This document shows positions 13,887 to 15,924 of a DNA stretch of 15,924 nt, piece after piece. The DNA is from JAUIAI01 sp963976885 (GTDB lineage Bacteria > Pseudomonadota > Gammaproteobacteria > Burkholderiales > Burkholderiaceae_E), in contig CAXBNM010000075.1 in the NCBI GenBank assembly GCA_963976885.1, positions 1 to 15,924 on the forward strand, given 5' to 3'. The notes beneath the pieces were generated by a model. It was not told the origin of the DNA. It worked only from the letters and a program-made list of their open reading frames with translations, and made no database searches. The translations under genes were made by a program, and so were the position numbers. Position 1 is the stretch's first letter; the number at the start of each line of letters is the position of its first letter.

Positions 13887-14921
13887 ATGTCGAAAATGCA
13901 AAAACTGGTCATGACAGCCGCACTCGCAGCCGTCGCCAGCACCGCCTCCGCGCAATCGCGCGACTATGTGAGCATCGTAGGCTCGTCCACGGTCTACCCG
14001 TTTGCCACCGTGGTTGCTGAGCAATTCGGCAAGACCACGAAATTCAAGACCCCGAAAATCGAATCGACCGGTTCGGGCGGTGGTCTGAAACTGTTCTGTG
14101 CCGGTGTCGGTGCCGAGCATCCGGACATCACCAATTCTTCGCGCGCCATCAAGAAGTCTGAAGTTGAAATGTGCGCCAAGAACGGCGTGAAAGAAGTTGT
14201 TGAAGTCAAGATCGGCTACGACGGTCTTACGCTGGCTCAGTCCAAGAGCGGCCCCGACATGCAACTGACCCGTCAGGAAGTGTACTGGGCGCTGGCCAAG
14301 GAAGTTCCCGACGCATCCGGCGAGAAGCTGATCGAGAACCCCTACAAGACCTGGCAGGACATCAACAAGAATCTGCCCGCGATCAAGATCGAAGTTCTGG
14401 GCCCGCCGCCTACCTCCGGCACCCGCGACGCCTTCCTGGAACTGGTCATGGATGAGGGTTGCAAGAACTACCCCGTCATCAAGAGCCTGGACAAGAACGG
14501 CAAGAAGGCCGCCTGCCACACCTTGCGTGAAGACGGTGGCTATGTTGAAGCCGGTGAAAATGACAACCTGATCGTGCAGAAACTGGACGCCAACCCGAAT
14601 GCTTTGGGCATCTTTGGTTACAGCTTTCTTGATCAGAACAGCGACAAGGTTCGCGGTGTCGCCGTCGAAGGCGTAGTCCCCGAGTTCGAAACCATCGCTG
14701 ATGGCTCTTACTCAGTGTCGCGTCCGTTGTTCTTCTATGTGAAGAAAGCCCATGTCGGCGTCATCCCCGGCATGAAAGAGTTTCTGGCTGAGTTCACGAG
14801 TGAGCGCGCCTTTGGCGAAGACGGTTACCTCTCTGAGCGTGGCCTGATCCCGATGCCGGACGACGAGCGCAAGATGACCGCCGAGAACGCGGCCAACCTG
14901 GTTGCCATCTCCGACCTCTGA
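13887..14921 (+). CDS. pstS: Phosphate ABC transporter substrate-binding protein
   Basis: This 344-residue periplasmic phosphate-binding protein has a signal peptide of ~22 residues ending ASA-Q. The phosphate-binding loops are recognisable: IVGSSTVYPF, ESTGSGGG, ITNSSRAIKK and PPTSGTRDAF. The start at 13887 is set by AGGAAA seven bases upstream and by the signal peptide; the frame stays open further upstream to 13668, but that part overlaps the Pho box and has no sequence character of a protein. Two stop codons follow in tandem (TGA TAG). The gene heads the phosphate transporter cluster with pstC next, under a predicted PhoB-controlled promoter, so expression should rise under phosphate limitation. 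Confidence 0.95.
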   Translation: MSKMQKLVMTAALAAVASTASAQSRDYVSIVGSSTVYPFATVVAEQFGKTTKFKTPKIESTGSGGGLKLFCAGVGAEHPDITNSSRAIKKSEVEMCAKNGVKEVVEVKIGYDGLTLAQSKSGPDMQLTRQEVYWALAKEVPDASGEKLIENPYKTWQDINKNLPAIKIEVLGPPPTSGTRDAFLELVMDEGCKNYPVIKSLDKNGKKAACHTLREDGGYVEAGENDNLIVQKLDANPNALGIFGYSFLDQNSDKVRGVAVEGVVPEFETIADGSYSVSRPLFFYVKKAHVGVIPGMKEFLAEFTSERAFGEDGYLSERGLIPMPDDERKMTAENAANLVAISDL

Positions 14922-14948
14922 TAGAGCTCGACGGCCAATCAATCAATG

Positions 14949-14977
14949 CCGGGCGCGTGAACTGTTCACCCGCCCGG
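14949..14977 (+). terminator. Hairpin between pstS and pstC
   Basis: CCGGGCG (14949-14955) pairs with CGCCCGG (14971-14977), and after one C-C mismatch GTGAA pairs with TTCAC around a CTG loop. TGTTGTTTCAACT follows, moderately T-rich. Partial termination or 3'-end protection here would keep PstS, needed in excess, above the membrane components. Confidence 0.6.
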
Positions 14978-15014
14978 TGTTGTTTCAACTCACTCAACTT
15001 CAGCCGACAACCGA

Positions 15015-15924
15015 ATGAACCCGATCACGCTGTTTCTGATTCTGTTGCTCCTGAGCGCCGGAGCCTATTTCATGGGACGGCGTCGAGCGCACTCGATCGT
15101 TTCCGGTGAAATCCGAAAATTACAATCATTGCCCGCGTACTACGGTATGTACGTGGCCCTCTGGTGCGGCGTCCCCGCACTCATCCTGCTGGCCGTGTGG
15201 ACCAGTCTGGATACCACCGTCATTACGCACTGGATTGTCTCCGGTCTGTCGGCCGATTATCAGAATCTCGGGCCCGACCGACTCAATCTGGTTGTCAACG
15301 ACATCCGCAATCACGTCAGCGGCAATATCGTCTCGTCTGAACTGAGCCCCGAACTATTGGCCGCCGCCGACAGCTACGCGAATCTGCAAACCATCAGTCG
15401 CGCCATGATGACTGTCGTCATCCTGTGCGCCGCCATTGGTCTGGGCAGTCTGATGCTGACCAAGGTTCAGGCCAATCAACGTGCCCGGATTCTCGTCGAG
15501 CGAGCGATCAGCTGGATTCTCATCCTGTGCTCCAGTATCGCCATTCTGACCACGATCGGCATCGTGCTGTCGGTCCTGTTCGAAGCGATCCGCTTTTTCG
15601 GCCAGGTCCCGTTCACCGATTTCATGTTTGGCACGAGCTGGAGCCCACAAACCGCCATGCGCGCGGATCAAGTCGGTTCATCCGGTTCGTTCGGCGCCAT
15701 CCCGCTGTTCGTCGGCACGATGCTCATCTCGCTGATCGCGATGGTGGTGGCCGTCCCGGTCGGCCTGATGTCTGCGATTTATCTGTCCGAATACGCGTCT
15801 CCGAAACTGCGCGCCATTGCCAAACCAGCGCTGGAAATTCTGGCTGGCGTACCGACCGTCGTCTACGGGTTTTTCGCGGCGCTGACCGTGGCCCCCTTCT
15901 TTCGCAATTCGGGCGAAGCCTTTG
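15015..15924 (+). CDS. pstC: Phosphate ABC transporter permease PstC, 3' end outside window
   Basis: The first 303 codons of a phosphate permease are present. An N-terminal span (~3-20) and a second span (YYGMYVALWCGVPALILL, ~42-60) precede a ~65-residue periplasmic segment. Another span (~130-148) and then the usual permease core from ~165 follow. The core shows FGTSWSPQ, GAIPLFVGTMLISLIA, YLSEYASPKLR and EILAGVPTVVYGFFA, the region that contacts the ATPase. The ~160-residue N-terminal extension is longer than in E. coli PstC, a form I associate with PstC of many alpha- and betaproteobacteria. The start has no visible Shine-Dalgarno, but the protein begins naturally with the first span. It is 93 bases after pstS and probably co-transcribed past the intervening hairpin; pstA and pstB presumably follow. 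Confidence 0.93.
   Translation, partial: MNPITLFLILLLLSAGAYFMGRRRAHSIVSGEIRKLQSLPAYYGMYVALWCGVPALILLAVWTSLDTTVITHWIVSGLSADYQNLGPDRLNLVVNDIRNHVSGNIVSSELSPELLAAADSYANLQTISRAMMTVVILCAAIGLGSLMLTKVQANQRARILVERAISWILILCSSIAILTTIGIVLSVLFEAIRFFGQVPFTDFMFGTSWSPQTAMRADQVGSSGSFGAIPLFVGTMLISLIAMVVAVPVGLMSAIYLSEYASPKLRAIAKPALEILAGVPTVVYGFFAALTVAPFFRNSGEAF

Overview
The window looks like ordinary chromosomal DNA of a high-GC betaproteobacterium. The clues are a GC-rich coding bias on both strands, a small tryptophan-rich membrane protein of the TIGR04438 type typical of Betaproteobacteria, a short c551/c552-type cytochrome c, lgt lying near ilvD, and a PstS/PstC pair in which PstC carries an extended N-terminus. 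I cannot name a genus. No rRNA, tRNA, CRISPR array, insertion sequence or prophage gene is visible.

Layout. Positions 1-303 (minus) hold the 5' part of a secreted DUF2141-like protein. Positions 443-3197 (minus) are a tightly packed three-gene ABC importer of the BtuFCD (cobalamin) type. The genes are translationally coupled by 4-base stop/start overlaps, and the first is preceded by a tiny upstream ORF and a hairpin holding an AGGAG. Positions 3337-3545 (minus) form a compact non-obvious locus: a 13-base perfect complement of the 16S rRNA tail, a 28-codon ORF, several hairpins and an intrinsic terminator. Positions 3571-5757 (minus) encode a large MscS-family mechanosensitive channel, divergent from a TauE/SafE-family permease (5962-6774, plus). 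That permease converges on lgt (6800-7588, minus) with a shared hairpin across the two stop codons.

A 500-base gene-poor stretch leads to a membrane-anchored GGDEF-EAL protein (8088-10196, plus). Its GGDEF motif is intact, its inhibitory I-site is absent, and the first Asp of the EAL-domain DDFGTG motif is replaced by Gly. Tandem hairpins separate it from ilvD (10330-12021, plus). Then come a small Trp-rich membrane protein (12127-12363, minus) and a cytochrome c (12596-12919, plus). A stretch of almost 1 kb with no convincing gene follows. It holds one strong terminator (13514-13541), a palindrome, and a good Pho box with a -10 element ahead of pstS (13887-14921, plus). A hairpin separates pstS from pstC (15015 onward, cut by the window end).

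Functionally the window mixes nutrient import (cobalamin-type and phosphate ABC systems), envelope maintenance (lgt, mechanosensitive channel), c-di-GMP signalling and branched-chain amino acid synthesis. I see no multi-gene novel system. The parts most worth following up are the structured minus-strand locus at 3337-3545, the btuF leader, and the altered EAL active site.
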